Assembly (NCBI GenBank): GCA_945910005.1
Contig: OX246744.1
Span: 40,064,774-40,128,773, forward strand
Direction of reading: 5' to 3'
From: Isoperla grammatica
Lineage: Eukaryota; Arthropoda; Insecta; Plecoptera; Perlodidae
DNA: 64,000 bases
Of the stretch, positions 33,161 to 44,880 are shown piece by piece. The notes under the pieces were generated by a model. It was not told the DNA's origin, did no database searches, and saw only the letters and a program-made list of their open reading frames with translations. Each line of letters begins with the position of its first letter. The first letter of the stretch is position 1. Made by a program: the position numbers and the translations under genes.

Positions 33161-33414
33161 TGAGAACGCTTCCAAATATTGAAAAAGTGATTGTGGTTCT
33201 GTCTTTTTTTTTGTATCAGCTACACAACGGCTTTTAAAATTAAATATTTTTACAATCGTTATTTAATTTTTTTTGGTAATTATTAATTACTAAGTCATAA
33301 ATAAAATAACAATCATAACGACAACAAGCTGTGAATGTTTTTAAACCCATTGTGTAGCTGATACAAAACCAAAGACATGACCAGAATCACTTTTTCAAAG
33401 TAGGAAGCGTTCTG
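33161..33414. mobile_element. MITE with about 70-bp inverted arms
   Basis: The arm tgagaacgcttcc, ttgaaaaagtgatt, gtatcagctacacaa is repeated inverted with small differences, ending ggaagcgttctga. The centre is AT-rich. Confidence 0.75.
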
Positions 33415-34140
33415 ATGGTATAATAAAGGACATAAATTTTGGGCGCTTTTAATATCCCTTTCTCGTTAACCTAGGTTTTGTCAAAATACATGAACGATCA
33501 CGGTTCCCAAAAAACTGGAAAACCAAGGAAAGTCGTGGTAATGAAAACTGGTCATGAGCAAAAGTACCAGTAAGTCAGGGAAATTTGTTTGAATTTAAAA
33601 AGTACCTCCTTGCAAATCCCTTCTACAACTTGTAAGAGTTTCTGAGTTCTCTACCTACCACTCAAGTGTAAACGTTTCCCTAAAACGGGCGTCTTATCTC
33701 ACCTGACGAGAGTCTGTCAACTGTTCATATATAAATTTAAAATATGTTAAGATATTATGGTAGGGTGGAAGAACAAAAATTTATATTTTGAACCTCGCCT
33801 TTTTTCTTGTAACCCTGTATTCATACATGTTAACATAAAAATAAAGAAATACTTACTTACTTACTTACTTACAGTGTCTAGTGTTGCCACCAGGCGGCAG
33901 TATTCGAAGAATCCAGTGGCAAAACAGTGGTGGGAACAGGTGTGGCTAAGGGAAAGAGGAGGCCATATTTAAAAAAAGCATTATCTGTTTATACTTTATA
34001 ATGTTATTTGTCTATATAATATTGTGATAATAACATCAATAGTGTCAGTAATAAATTGTTACATTTTAGTTTTTAAAAAAATGTTGGCGTACTGTTCTAT
34101 CAACCAATTTGCATTTAGGTCGGGGGGGGGGGGGGGGTAC
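33415..34140. other. No gene; ACTT microsatellite and G-run
   Basis: Holds an actt repeat at 33850-33871 and a 17-base G-run at 34122-34138. The frame at 33757 crosses the microsatellite and is not called. Confidence 0.5.
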
Positions 34141-34144
34141 TTAA

Positions 34145-36092
34145 AGGACATTGAAACCCTAGCTCTATTTAATATCCATAACATCTATTGATTTATTTTA
34201 AAAATTATAGCGAAAACTAGAACCCTCATACCCACTCCAGGAATTAGCTATAAATTATTTTCGAGTTGATAATATTCCCTTGAGCGCTGCCGTTTTTTAT
34301 GGTCGTGACGTAGCATTTACTAGTCCCGTGCCGCTAGCATCGGCGGGAGACGCGATATGTCGTACGCGCGTCTATTTACCCTGTCATAGCAAACGAACTA
34401 TTAGCGGTAGCTCACTAAACTCAATTACACGTTAATCTGCAATGTTTTCTCGTCCTACTCAATGCTTAAACGAGAAGAATATCGAACTTACGTAATGGGA
34501 AAAATTGATTTTAAATAAGCCAAGTTTTCCGTATTAACTCGCATATTTCCAAGTCTGGTTAGTATATTTTGCAACGACATTTTTGCCATTTTAGAAGGCT
34601 TGACATAATACGACATGCATGAAGAATTATTAAAAAAATACGGTATGTCGATATTAAAGATAACCCGCATGCAGTGATTTAATGAATAAGTGTTGGTATT
34701 TGACATTTACCTGGGCAACTAGCCTGGCTGGAGAAGGTTGTCAGCGGCGGCTAGGAGGTGGTCGGTCTGCAAAGCATTTCCAAAAACATCAGGTCTAGTT
34801 TTCTTGGTAGCATCAGTTGGTTCGATTTTTTATTTATTTTACTTTTAATCACTCAGAGCGAATGCAACAATAATATAACACTCAATAAAACTTAAGATTA
34901 CATTCGTTTCAATGTCGATTTACTGCTGCAGATCATAACTATAATGTTCAGCTTATAGAGAGTTCTGATATCTTGAATTTACTATATAATTGTATTTACT
35001 AATAGAAAAGTCTGTATGTAACCTGCCCAGGGCCAACATTCTTCGCGTGACTAACGAGCTATTTTGGCATTAGGATAAGTGGCTGACAGGTGGGGGAGGG
35101 GGGATGTCTGAGGGTTGGTAGTAGGACTAAATTGCAACAAAAACATCATGACAAAAAAAAATCGAAATAACTATTCATTTAGGGATGCCGACTGCCAATA
35201 GCGGGTATCGAACCGACAACCTGGCGAATGAGAGGCTTGTGTGCTAGTACATTTGAGAAGTGTATATACTCAAAGCTAAACTATCAGCTAGTGTACATCG
35301 TACTTTGTACATTATCCCAATTGTACAATATATTGGGTACAATTATACTCAAAGCTAAAACATTGTACATTGAACTTTATCCCTATTGTACACTAACATA
35401 GTGGGTACAATTTGTCTGATATTCATTATTCTTCATGCTCTGCTGGTTAATGTTTTTGGAATGTGTACTAAACGATAGCACGTCAAGAGTAGGTGGACAA
35501 CACCAACGCTGCAAGCGCAGTGCGGGCGTAAAAACAGTGATACAACGTGAATACATATCACATAACTGTACGCACATCCTAACACAAATTACAATACCGT
35601 ATTTTTTTAATAATTCTTCATGCATGTCGTATTATGTCAAGCCTTCCAAATCGGCAAAAATGTCGCAAAATATACTAACCATACTTGGAAATAGGCGAGT
35701 TAATACGGAAAACTTGGTTTATTTAAAATCAATTTTTCCCATTACGTAAGCTAGATATTCTTCTCGTTGAAGCATTGAGTAGGACGAGAAAACATTGCAG
35801 ATTAACGTGTAATTAAGTTCAGTGAGCTATCGCTAATAGTTCGTTTGCTATGACAGGGTAAATAGACGCGCGCACGACATATCGCGTCTCCCGCCGATGC
35901 TAGCGGCACGGGACTAGTAAATGCTACGTCACGACCATAAAAAACGGCCGCGCTCAAGGGAATATTATCAACTCGAAAATAATTTATAGCTTATTCCCGG
36001 AGTGGGTGTGAGGGTTCTAGTTTTCGCTATAATTTTTAAAATAAATCAATAGATGTTATGGATATTAAATAGAGCTAGGGTTTCGATGTCCT
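34145..36092. mobile_element. Foldback TTAA element, 1,948 bp with 500-bp inverted arms
   Basis: The arms are 34145-34646 and 35594-36092. The outer ends are aggacattgaaaccctagc and its near-complement, each flanked by TTAA (34141-34144 and 36093-36096). The 950-bp centre is non-coding and includes a local repeat with tgtacattg and gggtacaat (35285-35415). TTAA plus long inverted arms fits a Kolobok or piggyBac derivative. The short frames in the arms are mirror images of each other. Confidence 0.85.
35195..35255 (-). other. tRNA-like SINE relic
   Basis: On the minus strand, gtcggttcgatacccgc has an exact B-box consensus (ggttcgatacc) with pairing flanks, and tctcattcgcc lies where an anticodon arm would be. 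No intact cloverleaf was found. It lies in the centre of the foldback element. Confidence 0.3.
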
Positions 36093-36254
36093 TTAAGAAA
36101 ACTGATACCTCAAGGTACTGACAGAAGTAGGTAATTATTTACTTTCAATATGCAAACGTTTTTATTTGTCAACGTAGGTAGGAAACATTGTTCTGAAAAA
36201 ACCTCATAAAGTAATGGGATGTCAATTGGAATTAATGCTTTCATTCTCCGTTTT

Positions 36255-37202
36255 CAGTGTGTTCGATTAAGCATCCTGGTTGCCGGTTGAGCACAACCAG
36301 ATGCCAAAGGTGTTCGTAAAGTCCATGGTTGAGTGGGCGTGGCCACAACTTGGATGGCAACCAAGCCGTGCCGTGCCGAGCCCACGGCAACCAAGAAAAT
36401 AGGTGCTGCGTGGTTGGCATCCACCAAAATGCGCACCGATTCAAAATTTAAATGGCAATTTCAAACGTGCTGTGGGTAAAAACGTCACTCTGTACCTATT
36501 ATTAGAACTGAACGAGAAGACTATTCAAAGACAGATCTAGTTTTCTTGCTTATTCCTTAATTTAAACTGTATTTAATGCATTTTATTGAATTTACATTTA
36601 TTTTTTTACGTCTTGGCCTCGTCAACTTAGCCTAGCCTAGGCCCTAGGGCCTAGGACAACAGATAACGGCATGAATTAGTTATCTGTGCTGTGACTATAT
36701 ATTCCAAGAACTTTAAATGTTTTTGTGAAAACGCCGTGTCCAAAAAGGTATGATAAATCTTGTCGTACCGGTGCATCAAATGAAACTCAAAACGGTTCAG
36801 TTTCACAAAAAGTTTTGGACCGTGAACCTTATCCGTATTAGGCCTAAAGTAGGCCTGCAGTTTCTAACTTAACAATATATTTTATAGGCGTAGGCCTATA
36901 AACGAGGGCTAGGCCTATACTTATCTCTCAGTTAGTTATAGGAAATGACTTATGCCCCAAGCATATCGTGTGCATGAGGGTTCGACATTATGCAAATAAA
37001 TATCATACAGTTCAATAATTAGGCCTAGGTTTAGGCCTAGAACTTGGCTCGAGGATTATTTGAAAGACTATTTACAAATTGCCGCCGATTTGTAAACAAC
37101 TGGTTGAGTATGGTGTTCGTAAAGTCTGGTTGGTTTAGGCTTAAAACCGTGCGCAACCAGGTTGCTGGTTGCCAACTGCTGGTTGAATTTCCGAACACAC
37201 TG
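36255..37202. mobile_element. Possible TIR element with cagtgtgttcg ends
   Basis: cagtgtgttcg at 36255-36265 and cgaacacactg at 37192-37202 form an 11-bp perfect inverted repeat. Subterminal ggtgttcgtaaagtc occurs near both ends in the same orientation, along with repeated ggttg motifs. No target duplication was seen. Confidence 0.45.
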
Positions 37203-38420
37203 TGAGATTACCGCGAGGGAGCGATGTCCACGTAGTACGTAGATTGCCGCTACAGCGTGTATTGGCTGAGTGACCGATGCCGGTTGGCCAGTAGTACCTC
37301 CGCCTTCCACTAGGTGTCATCGCCATCAGCGAGCTTTACCCCATCTAGCGGAAGACGGAGGAGGCTGATCAGCAAGAAATTCTCGTTTTGACAGCAATCG
37401 ATAGGTTGAAATAATTTTGGCGATAGGAAACAGTAAACACTCGTTTCGTCACTTCCATTGCTTTTCCTGGTTCCTGCTTGATGTTCTTGCTTATTAATTA
37501 ATTGCTAATTTAATTGCTTGTTTGGATCAAGGTTAACTGGGCTGTAAGTTTCTTTCGGCCAATAGGCCTAATAACACCTTACAACTATTGCCATTTGCCA
37601 CCTAGATTAATTACGCTAGCCTAGTTTGTCTTTGTCAGTCGTGGTTTCATTGGTGTAGGGCCTAGGCCATTGAGGGATTTTATACACAATGCCTAGGCCT
37701 TAGGCCTAGTAGGAGCATTTGGTTTGATTTGAACCCAATGGTAGGAGTCAAGAACAAGGATTAAAGGTAAGCGCTAGCATAACGGCGCTGCCTGGGACTC
37801 ATGTGACCTTGCACTAGGCCTAGGCTAGCAACATGATGGACGTACAAAAGCTTAGGGCTAGGCGTACCTAGGGCCTAGAGCCTAGGTACCCTAGCTAGGC
37901 ATGGACTCGAAACATCGAAGGCTAAGCCTAGGCCTAGGATTGTTTGACGTCCTAAAACGAAGGCTAGCTTTCGCTAGCCTTGCCACAAACTAGGAATGGC
38001 TAGGCCTAGGCCAACTAGCCTAGCCATAGGATTAATTGACGTAGGCCTACAAAGACGTAGGGCTAGGCCTAGCCTTTACCTACCTCTTGTCAGCCTTGCC
38101 ACAAACTTGGCAGGCTAGGCTACTAGGGTCTAGCCTACTAGCCTAGCCGTAGGATTGATTGACGTACAAAGACGTAGGGCTAGGCCTAGCCTTTGCCTAG
38201 CTCTTGCTAGCCTTGCTACAAACTTGAAAGGGCTAGGCCTACTAGGGTCTGGCCTAGCCATAGGATTGATAGACGTACAAAGACGTAGGGCTAGGCCTAG
38301 CCTTTGCGTAGCTGTTACTAGCCTTGCCACAAACTTGGAAGGGCTAGACCTACTAGGGTCTGGCCTACTAGCCTTGTAACAGACACGGAAGTGCATAGTG
38401 CTAGGCATAGCTTACTAGCC
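36630..38420. repeat. GGCCTAGG-rich region with a tandem part
   Basis: Many taggcctaggc motifs. From about 37900 to 38400 these resolve into an irregular tandem repeat of 90-122 bp, with gacgtagggctaggcctagc and ccttgccacaaac recurring four times. The frames across it are artefacts. Confidence 0.75.
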
Positions 38421-39123
38421 TAGCCATACACTACGTTTATCTAGCGGACTGGGTTCGGACTGACTTCAGTACGCAGTGAGTTCGGAACCCGCTTAGCAAG
38501 CATACTTCACTCCGCACTCCTATTAAACCCCATCCCTAGTTCTATCAAACCAGACTAGATTGGCTTCTTAACGGAACTGAAATAAGCTCGAGCTGACGTC
38601 TTTATCAGTTGAACTTGGTGCGCACTAAACTCGGCTCTTACCGCCAAGTGCGAGCCCAGTCCACTTGATAAATGTAGCAATAGACTTGAAAGTATAAAGA
38701 CGAATGCTAGGCCTTGATAGGGCCTAGCCCACGGTCTGACAATATTCTTCCTTGCCCAGATCTGGCACTCCGGCACACTCGTTTCCATCTGCCCCGCGCT
38801 TCACGTCAGCCACATACATGATCGCTGTAGGGCTGGCGCTTCGTGCGTGTTGAAATGCTAGGCTAGTCAACTGGTTCTACATTTATTGACCAGATTTTTA
38901 TTGCATTTTTATTTTTTTCTAAGACAATTATAAACAATGTTTGATATTAGTAGACAGCACCATTCGACAGTAGTAAATGTGGTCCTAATATTAGCTGTGT
39001 TTTGGTAACATCGCAGTGATTTGTTTACACACAATACAAATTGTTGCTTGATTTACATATAATATGAATGAATGTTATAACTAATAATAACTCTACAACA
39101 ATATTAAACAAGTCATATGCACT
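38421..39123. other. No gene recognised
   Basis: No supported feature. The minus-strand frame at 38555-38788 has no domain. Confidence 0.4.
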
Positions 39124-39131
39124 ATCTAGAT

Positions 39132-39873
39132 CAGGGGTGCCCAACATACGGCCCGCGGGCCGCATGTGGCCCGCCAAGCCATTTCATCTGGCCCACACCT
39201 CCCATTTACATTCTAGTCTCACAACTAAACCCACGAAGAAAATTCAATTTTATTTGAAAGCACAACATTGTTTTGAAATTTATTCAATGGATATGTGTAC
39301 TGTAGCCTATAACTATATTCTAGACTTCGCAGCGAAAAATTATCACAATTCTTTTGTTTCTAATTCTAGTTTTGTTCTCGTTCAAGCCTAGTTTCTTGGA
39401 AGCCATGGAGGGGGGGGGGGGGGGTATTCTTGTTTTCTATGGCGACATCCGACTTATACTAACTGGCGAGGACTCTACTGGCACAGATAACAAATGCTAC
39501 TGGTTTTAGGCCTACAAGTGTCCCCCCAAATATGTATCACCCTTTTAGTTGTGATCTTGCAAAGGCATCATGACTCGAAGCACAAAAGCGAGTGTAATAA
39601 AATGAAGGATTAATTCGAATTGAAAAAGTAAATCTTGTTTCGCAGCAAAGTATGTTTAAAAAGAAGGTAAATGAGAATCAAGCGTCTGTCCGCGATAGTT
39701 TTCGTGTTGCACAGTGCACACTTACAAGCAGTGGGGGAACACCATTTGCTGACGGGGAATTTGATATAGATATAGGATAACCAGACAACGTATACGTGTA
39801 TATAAGATGTAGCCCGCAAACATTGAATAATTATGCTATGTGGCCCACTTCTAAATTAAGTTGGGCACCCCTG
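39132..39873. mobile_element. hAT-like non-autonomous element, copy 2 (742 bp)
   Basis: The ends are caggggtgcccaac and gttgggcacccctg, with a perfect 8-bp target duplication atctagat (39124-39131 and 39874-39881). It is the reverse orientation of the element at 2391-3487 and supplies the empty site for its nested element. A G-run lies at 39410-39423. Non-coding. Confidence 0.9.
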
Positions 39874-39881
39874 ATCTAGAT

Positions 39882-40701
39882 TTTTGATGATTAGGCCTAC
39901 TTAACAGTAATATTAACCTTGTTCGTTACCAATCAGCCAGCGTTGGACTACGCCAGCTTTGTGTACACGTAATTTGTGACGTAATATCGTCACATTTGTA
40001 TTTTATGTGGCTACCATACTGGGTGGTATGACAAATTTTGTTTATTATGCAACCACTTAAGTACATGAAGTAACTTTCAGTGGGGGATGTAATTTCATTC
40101 ATATGCTTTGTTGCAATGCATGTGTATTACTAGCTATGTATGGGTCACTGCACTCAGTCTCCCAGCTATTAATAACCACCGTATTATATAACTCAACATT
40201 AAAATCATACACAAAGGGCGCTGGCATCACGAGTCCATTAGTTCGCATTTCTATCGCATGAGTGTGTAACTGTGTATTGCAACTTTTAACCTCGAATACA
40301 GATGTTATAGATTTACAATAATTTGTAATAGTAATCTGTCCGTAGAGAAATCTATGGGACCTTTTTCTTTGCTATTTCTGTTTTCACCTTCACACAAAAC
40401 ACGGTTTAAATAATTGGTAATGCGTTGAAACGATAAATTGCGAGTTGGCCGCTACGCAGTTTCGAGATAGTAACATTTACCAACACGAAGACCGGTACTA
40501 ATACAAATACCACTCGACGCCAGCCGTCGTCTTGATTAATCCATTAAACAGCGGTGTTGTGTTATTCTCGGCATTGATGTTTTGTTGAGCGTCTATTTCC
40601 TAAGACTGGTGGGAAACTCCTCCGCACTGGCTCGCAAATACGCGGCCCCCTGAATCCCACCCGTTGGCAACGAGACTAACTCGGGACATTCGGCAACAAT
40701 A
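39882..40701. other. No gene recognised; upstream of a possible first exon
   Basis: Unique-looking DNA that becomes more GC-rich from about 40,490, which may be a promoter region for the exon starting at 40702. No core promoter motif is clear. Confidence 0.35.
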
Positions 40702-41535
40702 ATGTCTGTCGTTGCAGGGTTACTGCTGCTGTGGGCTCATAGTGTGTATTGTCAATTAATTGGTTGTGTATACTTGGATGGAGAGGCCAAACTGGCTGAG
40801 TTAATCACCAGAACATGTTTATCTTGTTAAATAAATAAATATATTGTTGATTTTTATGTTCAGATGGCGTCGTCTATGTCCATTTGCTGATAGATAAATA
40901 GAGGACATGTTTTAACAATGAGACAAATACTGCTTGGCCTCACACATTTCTAGATATTTACTAATTAATAATAGCAAATATCAATTTTAGTTCTATTTTC
41001 CAGTAAGCCTACCTAGTCGTGTTTTGTTATCTATTGATGTTTTAAATGTTAATATTTTCAGTTTTTTTGTATCAAATCATGCCAGTGAAATATTTTGTTC
41101 TCTTGTGTATTAAGAGTAAATAATAATAATAGCATTTATTTGAGTTTTGAAGACTATTACATGAAACGTATGGTGATGTCGATTACAGTGAAATCCCAAT
41201 GTATCGTTTTTCTGGAATCTTTGCCAAAAACATACTGTTGAATACATACGTGAAAATAGTGAAAGCGATAACATACATGGGCAAATTAAAAAAATAAAAG
41301 TGTTTGTATATTATGCACTTTGAATTGATATAGGCTAGGAAATACAATATTTTGATGCCATAATGAATGTCTTGTGAATGGCCTGAATAGTGGTGTGTGA
41401 ATAGTCCTAACTTGCCCATTATTGACCAATGGACACACAGGATCTGTTTTGATTGACTTGTATTGTTGTTGCAGATAGTTGTCTTCCGAGATATACTCTT
41501 GTCAGCGCAGATCCCGCTAGGAAGCCCGAGACGAG
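40702..41535 (+). CDS. Possible 5' exons of a secreted-protein gene (partial)
   Basis: An ATG at 40702 opens MSVVAGLLLLWAHSVYC, a good signal peptide: short N region, Leu-rich core, small residues before Cys-Gln. Exon 1 would end at 40762 (attg|gttgtg, a weak donor). Exon 2, 41475-41535, lies between a strong acceptor (ttgttgttgcag) and a strong donor (gag|gtatgt) and keeps the frame, reading DSCLPRYTLVSADPARKPET. Both exons are 61 nt. Later exons were not found in the window. Read without splicing, the frame stops after 42 residues. It is not recognised as any known protein and the model is inferred from splice sites alone. Confidence 0.35.
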
Positions 41536-41630
41536 GTATGTAGGGCCTACAGGTCCAAGACAATCTACTAACCTTCTCTTGCATTCATTGTGATCAGTTA
41601 AGTGTAAACTCGCCCCTAGACTACCTTACA

Positions 41631-41755
41631 CATGCTTTCGTCTCGGGCGAGCAGCTCGTAGACAACCAGCGAACCGCCCGAGACAAGCCCACGCAAATAC
41701 CGATCACTGATCGACTACGAGTGGGGGCGGATTCCTCGCCTGTGACGAAAGCATG
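41631..41755. repeat. Small inverted repeat
   Basis: catgctttcgtc at 41631-41642 and gacgaaagcatg at 41744-41755 bound 125 bp, possibly a MITE. Confidence 0.5.
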
Positions 41756-42424
41756 AGGAAGGTTGCTGTATGGCCACGTTATAAGTCGTAAGCCATGGCT
41801 AGTTCATCACGGAAAAGAAAGCTCTCACTAGTATTTGAAAAAACTACAGTTCTTGATTTTTGCGGAGCCTACCGTCCAAGAAACTGGGTTGCCTCAATAG
41901 ATAATTAGGCCTACCATGATTGGGCTGGATGCAGATAGGTTCATTGATTTCCAACTTTATTATAATTTAACACAGCGCAAACAACTACGCCGTTCACGCG
42001 TGTGTAACTGCTGCGAATACAATTCCCCCCCCCCCCCCCCCCCACTTGGACATTATCTAGATATATATAATATATATAATCATCTAGATAACTATTCATG
42101 ATCATCTTTATTAACAAACCACAGTTATCTATTATATAAGATGATATTTCTGCTTATCTGTTATGTTGGTTGATTCCCCCATAGATATAAACATGAGCTT
42201 GGTTCTGTTTAAAACCCATAAGGAAACTCGGGACAGATTAAAGTAACCAGAAGTTGCCGTATCAGACTGTAACTTCAAATCTAACTGTTTTTTTAATGAA
42301 ATGTAAATCTGGAGTGAATATTCAATATATTTTGTCCATCTTAGTTGTGTAAGACAGTAAATATTATTAACCATTTATCCAAATAAGATTATTATTACAA
42401 CGCTTATATTAACTTGCCTTGTTT
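41756..42424. other. No gene; poly-C run
   Basis: A C-run of about 19 at 42025-42043 and palindromic tctagat/atctaga motifs near 42055-42090. Nothing else supported. Confidence 0.4.
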
Positions 42425-43545
42425 GTCTGGACGAAATCTTTGACTCGATATTCCACCTACTTCTAGATGTTCGATCAAGCTGAAATTTTTTACACAGACG
42501 TATTCTTGATGACAATGCATGAATCAACTGTCATATTTACTAAATTGTCAATAAGTTCATCATAGTTAATTAATTCATGTTTTACATGGAAATCGATGAA
42601 TCTTTGAATCGATATTTCACCTACTTTTAAATGTTCGATCAAGCTAAAATTTTGTACACAGACGTATTTCTAATGACAATACATGAATCAACTGTCATAT
42701 TTACTAAATTGTCAATTAATTCATCATAATTAATTAATTCATGTTTTATATGGAAATCGATGTTTAACCCACTTTCCAACGTTAAATCGAATTGAAAGTT
42801 TTCACACAGACGTATTCCTAATGACAATACACGAATCAATTGTCATATTTACTAAATCGTCAATTAATTCATCATAATTAATTAATTAATGTTTTATATG
42901 AAAATCGATGTACAGCCCACTTCCCAACGTCAAATCGAGTTGAAAGTTTTTACACAGACGTATTTTTAATGACTTTACACGAATCAATTGTCATATTAAC
43001 TAAATAATCAATAAATTTATCATAATTAATTAATTGATGTTTTATATGGGAATCGATGTTTAACCCACTTTCCAACGTCAAATCGAGTTCAAAGGTTTTA
43101 CACAGACGTATTCTTAATGACTTCACACGAATCAATTGTCATATTAACTAAATAATCAATTAATTCATCATAATTAATTAATTGATGTTTTATATGGGAA
43201 TCGATGTTTAACCCACTTTCCAACGTCAAATCAAGTTAAAAGTTTTCACACAGACGTATTCTTAATGACAATACATGAATCAATTGTCATATTTACTAAA
43301 TATTCAATGAAGCCATCATAATTAATTAATTGATGTTTTATATGGGAATCGATATTTCACCCACTTCCGAACGTCAAATTGAGCTCAAAGTTTTCACACA
43401 GACGTATTCTTAATAACAATACACGAATCAATTGTCATATTTATTAAATAATTAATTAAACCATCATAATTAATTAATCGATATTTCACCCACTTCCCAA
43501 CGTCCGATCGAGCTGAAATTTTCACACAGTCGTATTTTCTAAATG
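42425..43545. repeat. AT-rich satellite, about 8 copies of roughly 150 bp
   Basis: cacagacgtatt recurs at about 42495, 42656, 42805, 42951, 43100, 43250, 43397 and, diverged, 43525. Each unit also has cataattaattaatt and a gaaatcgat block. Units differ by 5-15 percent by eye. A single inverted monomer occurs at 56345-56535. Confidence 0.88.
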
Positions 43546-43549
43546 ACAT

Positions 43550-43576
43550 TTTATTTATTTATTTATTTATTTATTT
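43550..43576. repeat. TTTA microsatellite
   Basis: About six units. Confidence 0.85.
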
Positions 43577-44159
43577 TCGGTCGTTTGACTCTTTACAAAA
43601 ACATACATGTTCGTAAATCGTATTGACCATGTCAATTTAGAAGTACGTACGGCCTGTACGTACTTCTGGTGAGTAAGTTATAGGTAGGTAAAGGTATGTA
43701 CATAGTTAAGTTAAGTTAAGTATATAGTTATATAAGCAAGCCTAGTTTACAAATAGAAATAAAGTATTGTTCACTAAAATAAAGTAAAGTATAGTGCATG
43801 TCAGTTCTTGTTCTATATGAATCAATGATCAGATTCACTTATTAATTAATCCACCATGATTAAATTATTAAACAATTAGCTTCATATGGGAAATTAGTCA
43901 CAGCTAGTGAGGATGGGCCAACCACATGCAGGCATGGTTCGGGACTCAAATATCCGTGACGAAAGCATCGGATATGTTTCTATGCAGCAAGAATGTCAAC
44001 ATGCTCCACTTGTAAGTATGGTACAACCCCGTGCGGTGAGTCATTCACCATGTACGTTCCCTTCGCGTGGTTCGACCTCACAGTTGATCGTTGGTGTTAG
44101 TTGGTGGTAGTTGGTGCTAGCGCAACTGCTGTTTTCTATCACGGTAGGAATTGATTGTT
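43577..44159. other. No gene recognised
   Basis: A gttaa repeat occurs near 43700-43720. The frame at 43907 includes a donor-like gtaagtatgg after cactt at 44010 but no other exon evidence. Confidence 0.35.
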
Positions 44160-44421
44160 TTAATATAATATAATATAATATAATATAATATAATATAATA
44201 TAATATAATATAATATAATATAATATAATATAATATAATATAATATAATATAATATAATATAATATAATATAATATAATATAATATAATATAATATAATA
44301 TAATATAATATAATATAATATAATATAATATAATATAATATAATATAATATAATATAATATAATATAATAAAATATAATATAATATAATATAATATAATA
44401 TAATATAATATAATATAATAT
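44160..44421. repeat. TAATA microsatellite, about 52 units
   Basis: A pentanucleotide array with one aaaat interruption near 44370. The Leu/Tyr/Ile frame across it is an artefact. Confidence 0.97.
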
Positions 44422-44429
44422 ATGCAGTC

Positions 44430-44500
44430 TTCTAAATTCGGACACGTCCAGTGAGCATATATTCGATTGCAAGATTCTTTAAGACTAAAAAGTATAAAAT
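44430..44500 (-). repeat. Dispersed repeat, minus copy
   Basis: On the minus strand this matches the repeated block at 55740-55810 and 55950-56020, sharing agtcttaaagaatc and tgctcactggacgtg. Confidence 0.65.
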
Positions 44501-44798
44501 AATATTACATGAAAAAAATACTTTTTTTTTAAAACAACGCTTATATTAAAATGCACTAAAAAGTAAAAAATAAATTTTCGCCCAACAAATTTTTGCCTAA
44601 CTCGGAAAATAAAAGCGTTGGGCGCTTTCGGTATTGACATAGATAGCAATATTCTGCTGTTTATGCAGGGAAAGCGCCCAACGCTTTTATTTTCCGAGTT
44701 AGGCAAAAATTTGTTGGGCGAAAATTTATTTTTTACTTTTTAGTGCATTTTAATATAAGCGTTGTTTTAAAAAAAAAGTATTTTTTTCATGTAATATT
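44501..44798. repeat. Long near-perfect hairpin with 128-bp arms
   Basis: Arms 44501-44628 and 44671-44798 are almost exact inverted copies around a 42-bp loop. The arm contains cgcccaacgcttttatt and ttcgcccaacaaat. Transcribed from either side it would form a long double-stranded RNA. Confidence 0.9.
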
Positions 44799-44880
44799 TT
44801 TTTAAGTCGGGTCAGTGACCGTAAAGTTCTAACAAAGTTTTGCAATCAGTCATTACTAATTACACATTAGTGGCAATGTC

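Noticed and set aside
41183..41584. Minus-strand frame of 133 residues
   Set aside because: Hydrophobic AT-rich translation without domain. It runs antisense over the better supported splice-bounded exon at 41475-41535.
44041..44472. Leu/Tyr/Ile-rich open frame
   Set aside because: It is translation of the TAATA microsatellite.
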